Below are positions 1-4,858 of a stretch of DNA of 9,905 nucleotides, piece after piece. The notes below the pieces were generated by a model, which was given only the letters and a program-made list of their open reading frames with translations, was not told the origin of the DNA and searched no databases. The position numbers were made by a program, and so were the translations under genes. Numbering within the stretch: position 1 is the stretch's first letter; each line of letters begins with the position of its first letter. This DNA is from UBA12079 sp964608745. GTDB lineage: Bacteria > Patescibacteriota > Minisyncoccia > Phycocordibacterales > UBA12079. Where the stretch lies: assembly GCA_964608745.1 (NCBI GenBank), contig CAZSPC010000023.1:1-9905 (forward strand), written 5' to 3'.

Positions 1-48
1 TCCTTTTTCATAATAATCGGATTTTACCCGATTGCATTTCAAAAAGGA
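1..48. repeat. nested inverted repeat at window edge
   Basis: Outer arms TCCTTTTT (1-8) and AAAAAGGA (41-48) enclose inner arms AATCGG (15-20) and CCGATT (28-33), so the stretch can fold into a two-part hairpin. It lies downstream of the minus-strand NYN gene and may continue beyond the window edge, so its true extent is unknown. No function is assigned. Confidence 0.4.
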
Positions 49-56
49 ATTTTCGC

Positions 57-90
57 CCTCACTCGCAAGAGTGGGGGGACATTTTTTATT
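57..90 (+). terminator. hairpin plus T-rich tail, probable rightward terminator
   Basis: CCCTCACTC and GAGTGGGGG pair (one T-G wobble) around a GCAA tetraloop, followed on the plus strand by a T-rich run (ATTTTTTATTTT). The tail is on the plus side, so the hairpin best fits a terminator for a plus-strand gene left of the window, convergent with the NYN gene. On the minus strand it sits just after the NYN stop codon but lacks a clean U-run, so bidirectional use is possible but weaker. Confidence 0.45.
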
Positions 91-612
91 TTATTTCAAA
101 ATCGGCATTTTGCGAGCCTCGGTCTTAAATATTCCTTTTTTCATATTCCAAATTTCCTTACCTAGATGTCCTTTGGTATAAATAACAATTACTTGTTTAC
201 CTTTTTTAATCAACCTTTCATACAAAGTAGCAAAATCACCGTCGCCACTAAAAAATACAAAACTGTCAAAACGATGCAATCTTTCAAAACAATCTAATCC
301 TATTTCTAAGTCAAAATCACATTTTCTTTGAGTAATGTTAGTTCCCTCGATTTTAATATGTTTTACTGGTTTTGTTTTTACATTAAACTCAATATTTTTA
401 ATCCTTGTTAAAAAATCGTGTGATTTTTCATGGTCATCTTTTCCATAGTAAAAATTTACACTGCCTATCTCATCATAATCAACTAAATAATCAAAAAGTT
501 TTTGTGGACAAAGTTCTTGTTTCAAACTTTTTCTCCAACCATATACATTCGCCCAATCTATACAAATCATAGTAGCCCCTTTTAATTTCAGAATTTGTTT
601 TTTATTTAACAT
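91..612 (-). CDS. NYN domain (LabA/DUF88-like, PIN-fold) putative ribonuclease
   Basis: A 173-residue protein covering essentially one NYN domain, the PIN-like Mg2+-dependent ribonuclease fold. Acidic residues sit where the family needs them: D19 and N22 in an IDWAN motif near the N-terminus, D99 and D101 in a KCDFDLEIGLD segment, and D124/D126 in FSGDGDF. The alternation of hydrophobic strands (FVFFSGD, QVIVIY) fits the Rossmann-like core. The ATG at 612 is used. M15 is an alternative start, but it lies directly before the first core strand. The gene is last in a three-gene minus-strand set, 5 bp after the kinase stop, without a clear SD. The family relation is clear, but the RNA target cannot be read from sequence. 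Some NYN proteins lack demonstrated nuclease activity. Confidence 0.82.
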   Translation of the reverse strand: MLNKKQILKLKGATMICIDWANVYGWRKSLKQELCPQKLFDYLVDYDEIGSVNFYYGKDDHEKSHDFLTRIKNIEFNVKTKPVKHIKIEGTNITQRKCDFDLEIGLDCFERLHRFDSFVFFSGDGDFATLYERLIKKGKQVIVIYTKGHLGKEIWNMKKGIFKTEARKMPILK

Positions 613-617
613 TAGTT

Positions 618-1139
618 TTAGTTTTTAGAATTTATTTTTTTCCATAATTCACCTAGAGTTTCTTCGACGGTCTTGTTACTTGTATCCACAACAACAGCTT
701 CTGGTCTTTTTTTGATATATTCTTGTATTTTATCCCAAAACCATTCTGCTTTTTCAGGCGTTAATGATCCATTTTCCCTGTAACCCCTTTCGTTTATTCG
801 ATTCAACCACAACTCACGGTCAGAATTAAGTATAAATTCAAAAACTTCTGCATTGTATTTTTTACCAATTTCGATAAATTTATTTAAAGTAATTTCTGAA
901 TCTATTATAATTTTATCAACAACAACATCTCGTCCGTGCCTTAAACATTCTTCCGTAACAGCTTTTGATATATCAAACATAAGTTCTCCACTTTCTTCAC
1001 GAAAATCTTTATATCCACTTATATATCTACGCTGAGCATCTACTTCCAATAAAAAAGAAAGTGGTAATTTTTTATGTACCTCTTTGGCGATAGTACTTTT
1101 TCCAACTCCAGTTGGTCCGTTTATGATTATAAGTTTCAT
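618..1139 (-). CDS. P-loop NTP-dependent kinase (AAA_33/Cpt-like)
   Basis: A 173-residue single-domain P-loop protein. The Walker A motif is GPTGVGKST at residues 8-16, right behind the first beta strand (KLIIIN). An acidic segment (LLEVDAQRR) follows about 20 residues later, where small kinases of the AAA_33, chloramphenicol phosphotransferase and zeta-toxin classes keep the catalytic or substrate-binding Asp. The NERGYRENG stretch may be an Arg-rich lid, and VVVDTS near the C-terminus is typical of nucleotide and sugar kinases. The start overlaps the stop of the preceding membrane-protein gene (ATGA, 1136-1139), and the NYN gene follows after 5 bp, so the three are probably co-transcribed. 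The substrate is unknown. Nothing shows a drug-resistance role. Confidence 0.8.
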   Translation of the reverse strand: MKLIIINGPTGVGKSTIAKEVHKKLPLSFLLEVDAQRRYISGYKDFREESGELMFDISKAVTEECLRHGRDVVVDKIIIDSEITLNKFIEIGKKYNAEVFEFILNSDRELWLNRINERGYRENGSLTPEKAEWFWDKIQEYIKKRPEAVVVDTSNKTVEETLGELWKKINSKN

Positions 1140-1360
1140 TTTTTTATTTTATAAATTGAGTAAATTGCCGATAGAACAAAAATACATTGTAAAACAACAA
1201 AAATTAAATCTGGAATGGTAAAACTATAAATTCCTAACAAGATACCCCCAGCAATATAATAAAAATTTTCGTAGTAGCCGTCATTTTTTATAACCCCAAA
1301 AGAAACGAGTAGCAACCCGACTATTCCTATTATTTTGTATATGGTTAGTTCAAAAATCAT
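1136..1360 (-). CDS. small integral membrane protein, CBU_0592-like
   Basis: A 74-residue hydrophobic protein with about three membrane-spanning stretches: IIGIVGLLLVSFGVI, FYYIAGGILLGIYSF and LIFVVLQCIFVLSAIYSIY. The order (G-rich first helix, short polar loop with an aromatic cluster, second helix, Asp-containing turn, third helix ending in K residues) resembles the CBU_0592-like family of uncharacterised bacterial membrane proteins. I chose the ATG at 1360. An upstream in-frame TTG at 1390 would extend the protein into the REP-like element, which looks artefactual. The TGA stop overlaps the kinase ATG by 4 bp, indicating translational coupling. The role is unknown. Confidence 0.65.
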   Translation of the reverse strand: MIFELTIYKIIGIVGLLLVSFGVIKNDGYYENFYYIAGGILLGIYSFTIPDLIFVVLQCIFVLSAIYSIYKIKK

Positions 1361-1386
1361 TTTTAATTCTTTTTTGGACTGCTCAC

Positions 1387-1436
1387 GCAATCCGACCCCT
1401 AGATTGCCACGCCCTTCGGGCTCGCAATGACGGATT
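1387..1436. repeat. REP-like palindrome of the CGTCATTGCGAG type
   Basis: The minus strand reads CGTCATTGCGAG, then GCCC-GAA-GGGC, then GGCAATC. This is a palindromic unit I recognise as a widespread intergenic repeat in unrelated bacteria. An outer pair AATCCG (1389-1394) and CGGATT (1431-1436) closes it. The repeat is much more GC-rich than its surroundings and touches the transketolase stop codon at 1435-1437, so it forms the 3' end of that transcript. It may stabilise or partly terminate the mRNA, though no U-tract follows on the minus side. Confidence 0.7.
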
Positions 1437-2268
1437 ATTTTTTTAGTTCCTCGATTGCTGATTTAGCCTGTTCTACTGTTGGTGGTTTACCGTGCCACTG
1501 ATAATCTCCTTCAAATTCTTTAACACCTTTTCCGGGAATTGTGTAAGCAATTATTACAACTGGTTTTCCGGTAATTGCTTTTGCTTCGTTTATTGCATTA
1601 TCGATTGATCTAAAATTATGTCCATCAATTTCAATTACATGCCAACCAAATGATTCAAATTTTTCGTTTAAAGGTTCTAATGGCATTACATCTTCAACCG
1701 CACCTTCAATTTGTATATTATTTCTATCAATTATTCCAATTATATTCTGCAATTTCTCTTTTCCGGCCAACATAAAGGCTTCCCAAATCTGTCCTTCTTG
1801 TAACTCTCCGTCGCTCATCAAACAATAAAAGAATTTATCTGAATTTGGTCCACTATCAATTCTGTCAGCTAATGACATCCCAACCGCTTGTGAAAGTCCT
1901 GAGCCAAGTGGCCCCGAACTGGTTTCAACTCCTTTCAACCATTCACGATGTGGATGACCTTGTAATTTTGAGCCAAATTTTCTCAATGTTTTCAATTCTG
2001 ATTTTGGAAAATAACCAGCGTGCGCCATTGTTGAATACAAAACTGGACAAATATGCCCATTAGATAAAATTAAATAATCCCTTTCTTCCCAATCTGGATT
2101 TTTAGGATCATGCTTCATCGAGTGAAAATAAAGAGTAGTAAAAATATCCGCCATTCCTAAAGGTCCAGCTGTGTGTCCAGAACCAGCTTCAACAAGCATT
2201 TCGATAATTGAAACTCGAACTTCTTTTGCTTTCTTTTCTAATTCCTTTGTTTTTTTATCATCTAGCAT
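1435..2268 (-). CDS. transketolase N-terminal (TPP-binding) subunit
   Basis: A 277-residue protein matching only the N-terminal, thiamine-diphosphate-binding half of transketolase (full enzymes are about 620-670 residues). Motifs in order: GSGHTAGPLG (29-38), LSNGHICPVLY (68-78), SSGPLGSGLSQ (117-127), and SDGELQEGQIWEA (152-164), the Mg2+/TPP motif with the usual GDG reading SDG. DRNN (181-184) and a C-terminal HGKPPT follow. Split transketolases are common in archaea and many bacteria, with a C-terminal pyrimidine-binding partner usually adjacent. No partner lies downstream here. The ATG at 2268 is chosen because the longer reading frame (to 2349) runs into an inverted-repeat element and adds a spurious hydrophobic leader. 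The enzyme moves two-carbon units in the non-oxidative pentose phosphate pathway, fitting the nearby rpe and rpiB. Confidence 0.9.
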   Translation of the reverse strand: MLDDKKTKELEKKAKEVRVSIIEMLVEAGSGHTAGPLGMADIFTTLYFHSMKHDPKNPDWEERDYLILSNGHICPVLYSTMAHAGYFPKSELKTLRKFGSKLQGHPHREWLKGVETSSGPLGSGLSQAVGMSLADRIDSGPNSDKFFYCLMSDGELQEGQIWEAFMLAGKEKLQNIIGIIDRNNIQIEGAVEDVMPLEPLNEKFESFGWHVIEIDGHNFRSIDNAINEAKAITGKPVVIIAYTIPGKGVKEFEGDYQWHGKPPTVEQAKSAIEELKK

Positions 2269-2304
2269 AGATAATATTGTAACACGATTTAACTCTGCAA
2301 AATA

Positions 2305-2479
2305 AACATACCAATATACAAATGATACTAATAATACGAATATACACAAATATTATTTATCAAAATCTTATCAGTAACCAAGTAATTTTACTTAACAAAG
2401 TTTTCTTAAAAAATAATTTTTGTTCTTCTAGAATTTGTTTACATTTGTATTATTCGTATCATTTGTATATTGGTATGTT
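2305..2479. repeat. 175-bp terminal-inverted-repeat (MITE-like) element
   Basis: Perfect 24-bp inverted arms at 2305-2328 and 2456-2479 continue inward as an imperfect match for roughly 20 further bases. They flank an AT-rich core with no coding capacity. The arms contain recurrent words such as ATACAAATGATAC and ATACGAAT. The right arm supplies two bases of the rpe stop codon (TAA at 2478-2480), and the left arm ends about 37 bp upstream of the transketolase start. The size, symmetry and non-coding core fit a non-autonomous miniature element. No convincing target-site duplication is visible. It could instead be a long hairpin separating two cistrons. Confidence 0.65.
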
Positions 2480-3128
2480 AAACTCTTTTGAAAACTTCAA
2501 TTGTTGTATCTATATCCTCACTTCCAAAAATAGTTGACCCAGAAGCTATACGGCTCGCCCCAGCATCTTTCAGGAGTTTAGCATTATCAAGATTTACACC
2601 ACCATCAACTGAAATAGTCATATCAGGATAGTTTTTTCTAAATTCTGCAATTTTTGGCAACACTAAATCCGTGAATACTTCACCTTGATAACCAATTCTT
2701 TCAATTCCCATAAACTGAATAAAAGAAATTTTATCAAAAAATTGCCTGTAATCATTTGGGTTTGTATAGATATTAAAAGCTAAACCTAACTCCACTTTAT
2801 CACCAAATTTTTCTACAATTTCATTTAATTTCTCCGTTGATTCAACATGAACAACAATCCTACTTGCTCCGGCATCAATAAAATCCTGAATTTTTTCTTC
2901 TGGCTTATCAATCATCAGATCAAATTCGAAAACACAAGCATCACACTTGGGTACTTCTAGAAAAATACCCGATTCCCACATCGAATTTAGATAAGGCCAT
3001 CCCTTAGACGGAACAAAAACACCGTCAACTATATCAATTTGTACAGCAGAAACTTTTCCTCGAACAAGAGAAAATTTTTGTTTTAAATCCTCAAATGATT
3101 GAGGAATAATTGCTGGTATTATTTCCAT
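2478..3128 (-). CDS. rpe: divergent ribulose-phosphate 3-epimerase-like TIM barrel
   Basis: A 216-residue protein close to the usual Rpe length (about 220), with the beta-barrel signature: IIPAIIPQS at the first strand, VQIDIVDG (29-36), VFEFDLMID (66-74), a strand-6 region FMGIERIGYQG, SVDGGVNLDNA (173-183) and ASGSTIFG. Rpe interconverts ribulose-5-P and xylulose-5-P. The two acid/base aspartates are kept (D32 and D175). The canonical His-x-Asp reads Q30-I-D32, and the His of the DVHLM motif is Asp70, so two metal-ligand histidines of classical Rpe are replaced. Context (rpiB upstream, transketolase downstream) supports a pentose-phosphate role. The ATG at 3128 begins the conserved core; the longer frame to 3170 runs through a hairpin and is rejected. 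A related barrel epimerase with shifted specificity is possible. Confidence 0.8.
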   Translation of the reverse strand: MEIIPAIIPQSFEDLKQKFSLVRGKVSAVQIDIVDGVFVPSKGWPYLNSMWESGIFLEVPKCDACVFEFDLMIDKPEEKIQDFIDAGASRIVVHVESTEKLNEIVEKFGDKVELGLAFNIYTNPNDYRQFFDKISFIQFMGIERIGYQGEVFTDLVLPKIAEFRKNYPDMTISVDGGVNLDNAKLLKDAGASRIASGSTIFGSEDIDTTIEVFKRV

Positions 3129-3168
3129 GTTGTTTTTCTTACGAACGAAGTGAGTTAGAAATAACAAC
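3129..3168 (-). promoter_or_regulatory. hairpin abutting the rpe start codon
   Basis: Arms 3129-3142 (GTTGTTTTTCTTAC) and 3154-3168 (GTTAGAAATAACAAC) pair almost perfectly with one bulge and one mismatch, leaving an 11-nt loop. On the minus-strand mRNA the 3' arm ends at the base just before the rpe ATG, so the ribosome landing zone is inside the stem. No SD is visible. It could modulate rpe translation or could simply be an inserted palindrome; its central word CGAACGAAGTGAGTT resembles a short mobile palindrome. Confidence 0.5.
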
Positions 3169-3247
3169 ACCCTATTGAGTCGAATTTCGTAGAAATTCGA
3201 GTTTTTTGAATCCTCTTCAAAGGATTCAAAAAGTACTCAATATGGGT
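3169..3247. repeat. three-way-junction foldback between rpiB and rpe
   Basis: Outer arms ACCCTATTGAGT (3169-3180) and ACTCAATATGGGT (3235-3247) pair with a single bulged base. Inside are two perfect hairpins: CGAATTTC/GAAATTCG (3181-3188 with 3192-3199) and TTTTTGAATCC/GGATTCAAAAA (3203-3213 with 3222-3232). The 79-nt result is a Y-shaped fold with nearly every base paired, lying just after the rpiB stop and directly before the start-codon hairpin of rpe. It is either a structured mRNA element in the rpe leader or a small mobile repeat. Sequence alone does not decide. Confidence 0.6.
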
Positions 3248-3255
3248 CTGTTTAA

Positions 3256-3723
3256 TTAACCTAACCGCTCTATTTTATTAATTCGCCTTATATGCCTCTC
3301 GTCTTCACTAAATTCTGTATCTAGCCAAAGCTGAACAGCATTTTTAGCTTCTTCTTTTGAAACAAATCTGGCACCAAAAGACAAAATATTGGCATTGTTG
3401 TGTTCTTTGGATAATTTTATTATTTCATTATTTCCTCCATAAAATACTACAGCTCGCACATTTTTAAAACGATTGGCAACGATTGCTTCACCTTGTCCTG
3501 AGCCACCTAAAATAATTCCCAAGTTTTCATTTGGATTTTCAGAAATTTTTTGAGCTACTTTTGAAACAAAATCTGGGTAATCATCTTGTTCATTATATTC
3601 AAAAGCTCCTTCATCACTTACCTCCAATCCCAAGTCTTCCACCAAAAAAACCATAAGTTTTTCTTTTAATTCAAAACCAGCATGATCTGAAGCTATAAAA
3701 ATTTTTTTATTTTTATTTTGCAT
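3256..3723 (-). CDS. rpiB: ribose-5-phosphate isomerase B
   Basis: A 155-residue RpiB/LacAB-family protein of normal length that interconverts ribose-5-P and ribulose-5-P in the cytosol. Visible motifs: IASDHAGFELK (10-20; D13 and H14 for phosphate and ring opening), DDYPDF (47-52), GGSGQGEAIVAN (73-84), HNNANILSFG (108-117) and RHIRRI near the C-terminus. In E. coli RpiB the catalytic base is a Cys in a CGTGIG loop. Here that position is Gly, and a Glu (E79) follows in GSGQGE, the pattern of the Mycobacterium-type enzyme that uses Glu instead. The gene starts 19 bp after the GNAT stop without an SD and is probably co-transcribed with the toxin-antitoxin-GNAT genes upstream. Confidence 0.93.
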   Translation of the reverse strand: MQNKNKKIFIASDHAGFELKEKLMVFLVEDLGLEVSDEGAFEYNEQDDYPDFVSKVAQKISENPNENLGIILGGSGQGEAIVANRFKNVRAVVFYGGNNEIIKLSKEHNNANILSFGARFVSKEEAKNAVQLWLDTEFSEDERHIRRINKIERLG

Positions 3724-3742
3724 TGTTTTGTTATATATTTTT

Positions 3743-4258
3743 TTAAATTAGTTTTTCTAAAAGATATTCATCAAAATAGCCTTTGCCAACCTTCAATTCT
3801 TTTTCATATTTTTCCACAATTTTAAAACCATGCTTTTCATATAAACCCAAGGCTGTTTTTTGTTGGGTTACGACACTTAATTTTATTTTTTTGATAAATT
3901 TTTTCTCTTTTAGTTTTATTAAAACTTCTTTCATTAACAAACTACCAATACCCTTATCTCGATACTCAGGTTTTACATATACATAACCAATATTCGCTAT
4001 ATGCTTTATTTTTTCTTTATCACTCCAAAAAGCTCCTATCATCCCAACCAATTTATCACCATCACAAGCAAAAAGAAAAAATTTAGTATTTTCATCTTCT
4101 GATTGTTGTAGATTATCTTTCCACACCCTGTCTTCAAACTTCAAGCTATCCTCAAACGAACCAGCAAAAGACTGTGGTTCTTTTTCCAACGCCTCTAAAC
4201 GAAGTTTTTTGTATTTCTCCCAATCACTAACCGAAATTTTTTTAATTTCTACACTCAT
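3743..4258 (-). CDS. GNAT-family N-acetyltransferase
   Basis: A 171-residue Acetyltransf_1-type protein. Acetyl-CoA motif A is clear: strand NIGYVYVKPEYR followed by the pyrophosphate loop RDKGIG (100-105) and the helix SLLMKEVLIKL. Motif B is ALGLYEKHGFKIV (136-148). The N-terminal RLEALEKEPQSFAGSFED segment is typical of a common stand-alone GNAT subfamily of unknown substrate. The ATG overlaps the toxin stop codon by 4 bases (ATGA), so translation is probably coupled to the RelE/ParE-like gene upstream. A housekeeping acetyltransferase captured behind the toxin-antitoxin pair is the simplest reading. A functional link, such as toxin modification or a TacT-like aminoacyl-tRNA acetyltransferase, is conceivable but unsupported by any specific residue. 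Confidence 0.88.
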   Translation of the reverse strand: MSVEIKKISVSDWEKYKKLRLEALEKEPQSFAGSFEDSLKFEDRVWKDNLQQSEDENTKFFLFACDGDKLVGMIGAFWSDKEKIKHIANIGYVYVKPEYRDKGIGSLLMKEVLIKLKEKKFIKKIKLSVVTQQKTALGLYEKHGFKIVEKYEKELKVGKGYFDEYLLEKLI

Positions 4259-4524
4259 CTTTTCTTATTATAAGTTTTTGAATCGCGCTTACGAATATGT
4301 TTAATGATTATTTTATACTCAACAATATCGATTTTAAAAAAAATTCTCCAATTTCCAACTCTTCGTCGATACTCATCGGTTTCGCCTTTTAATTTTTGTC
4401 GGTCGCCAATAAAGGGATCTGTTTTCATACTTTCGATTACATTTTTAATATATTCCAAATCTTTTTTAGGAATTTTCCGAATCTCCTTTTTAATGCAATT
4501 TGCAATTTCAATATACCAACTCAT
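4255..4524 (-). CDS. RelE/ParE-superfamily toxin
   Basis: An 89-residue protein with the RelE/ParE layout: N-terminal strand (WYIEIA), two helices (CIKKEIRKIPKKDLEYIKNVIESM), then the basic beta-sheet half with EYRRRVGNWRIFFKI (51-65) and IIIKHIRKRDSKTY (72-85). Basic residues R53-R55, R60, R78 and R80 and the terminal Y85 lie where RelE-type mRNA interferases keep catalytic or rRNA-contacting residues. A ParE-like gyrase target cannot be excluded. The gene begins 2 bp after the antitoxin stop, the normal antitoxin-first order, and overlaps the GNAT start. High Lys/Arg content is typical of the family. Confidence 0.88.
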   Translation of the reverse strand: MSWYIEIANCIKKEIRKIPKKDLEYIKNVIESMKTDPFIGDRQKLKGETDEYRRRVGNWRIFFKIDIVEYKIIIKHIRKRDSKTYNKKR

Positions 4525-4526
4525 TT

Positions 4527-4775
4527 TTAAAGTTCATTATTAACAAAGTCATCCCAGCTTGTGGTTTTTCCTTCTTGAATATCTTTTCGAGCACGATTTA
4601 AAGCTATAATCTCTTTTTTGGTTGGTTCATAAACAGGCACAACACGACCAATAACAGCTTCTCTGATTATATCAGAGCGACTTTTGTAACTCTCACGAGC
4701 AATCAAATCAACCCTACTAATAATATTTTCAGGTAAAGAAACTGAAACGGGCTGATATTTTACTTTTGTTTCCAT
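4527..4775 (-). CDS. ribbon-helix-helix antitoxin
   Basis: An 82-residue protein with an N-terminal ribbon-helix-helix domain: strand QPVSVSLPE (8-16), helix NIISRVDLIARES, turn YKSR, helix SDIIREAVI. This is the classic DNA-binding dimer of CopG/ParD/RelB-like antitoxins. The C-terminal half (KKEIIALNRARKDIQEGKTTSWDDFVNN) is acidic, with a helix-turn and an aspartate-rich end, the kind of tail that wraps and neutralises a RelE/ParE toxin. It precedes the toxin by 2 bp. A promoter and a pair of 15-bp half-palindromic repeats lie just upstream, fitting autoregulation. The C-terminal SWDDF motif suits a pairing with RelE-type toxins. Confidence 0.88.
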   Translation of the reverse strand: METKVKYQPVSVSLPENIISRVDLIARESYKSRSDIIREAVIGRVVPVYEPTKKEIIALNRARKDIQEGKTTSWDDFVNNEL

Positions 4776-4785
4776 AATTTATCTA

Positions 4786-4820
4786 TTATTAACGATTAAT
4801 ATTATTTAATAACCATTAAT
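4786..4820 (-). promoter_or_regulatory. twin operator-like repeats for the antitoxin
   Basis: Two 15-bp copies, TTATTAACGATTAAT (4786-4800) and TTAATAACCATTAAT (4806-4820), match at 13 of 15 positions and are spaced exactly 20 bp apart (about two helical turns). The first contains the inverted repeat ATTAA-CGA-TTAAT. They occupy the stretch between the -10 box and the antitoxin ATG, so bound RHH dimers would block initiation or escape. Identity as the operator is inferred. Confidence 0.55.
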
Positions 4821-4824
4821 TACC

Positions 4825-4853
4825 AGTATATATGCAAAACAAACCAAAAACAA
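4825..4853 (-). promoter_or_regulatory. promoter of the toxin-antitoxin operon
   Basis: The minus strand reads TTGTTT, a 17-bp spacer, then TATACT, a good sigma70-type arrangement. The -35 box begins within ten bases of the GAPDH stop codon, so the toxin-antitoxin genes can be transcribed independently of gap. The expected start point falls inside the distal operator-like repeat. Confidence 0.6.
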
Positions 4854-4858
4854 GTTAT

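Noticed and set aside
853..1035. Plus-strand frames opposite the kinase, transketolase, GNAT, toxin and GAPDH genes
   Set aside because: They are complements of well-supported coding regions without promoters, SDs or recognisable domains.
618..1139. Kinase as an antibiotic-resistance phosphotransferase or zeta toxin
   Set aside because: Only the general P-loop kinase fold is supported; no diagnostic substrate residues or antitoxin partner are seen.
1361..1390. TTG start for the small membrane protein
   Set aside because: It would place the N-terminus inside the REP-like palindrome; the ATG at 1360 gives a normal start directly before the first membrane helix.
1435..2268. Transketolase as a truncated pseudogene
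   Set aside because: The length and end point match stand-alone N-terminal subunits, and all TPP-site motifs are intact.
2269..2349. N-terminal hydrophobic extension of transketolase
   Set aside because: The extra residues are encoded by an inverted-repeat arm and AT-rich leader and have no counterpart in the family; the ATG at 2268 precedes the conserved helix.
3129..3170. N-terminal extension of Rpe
   Set aside because: Those codons lie in a hairpin, and the conserved barrel starts at the ATG at 3128.
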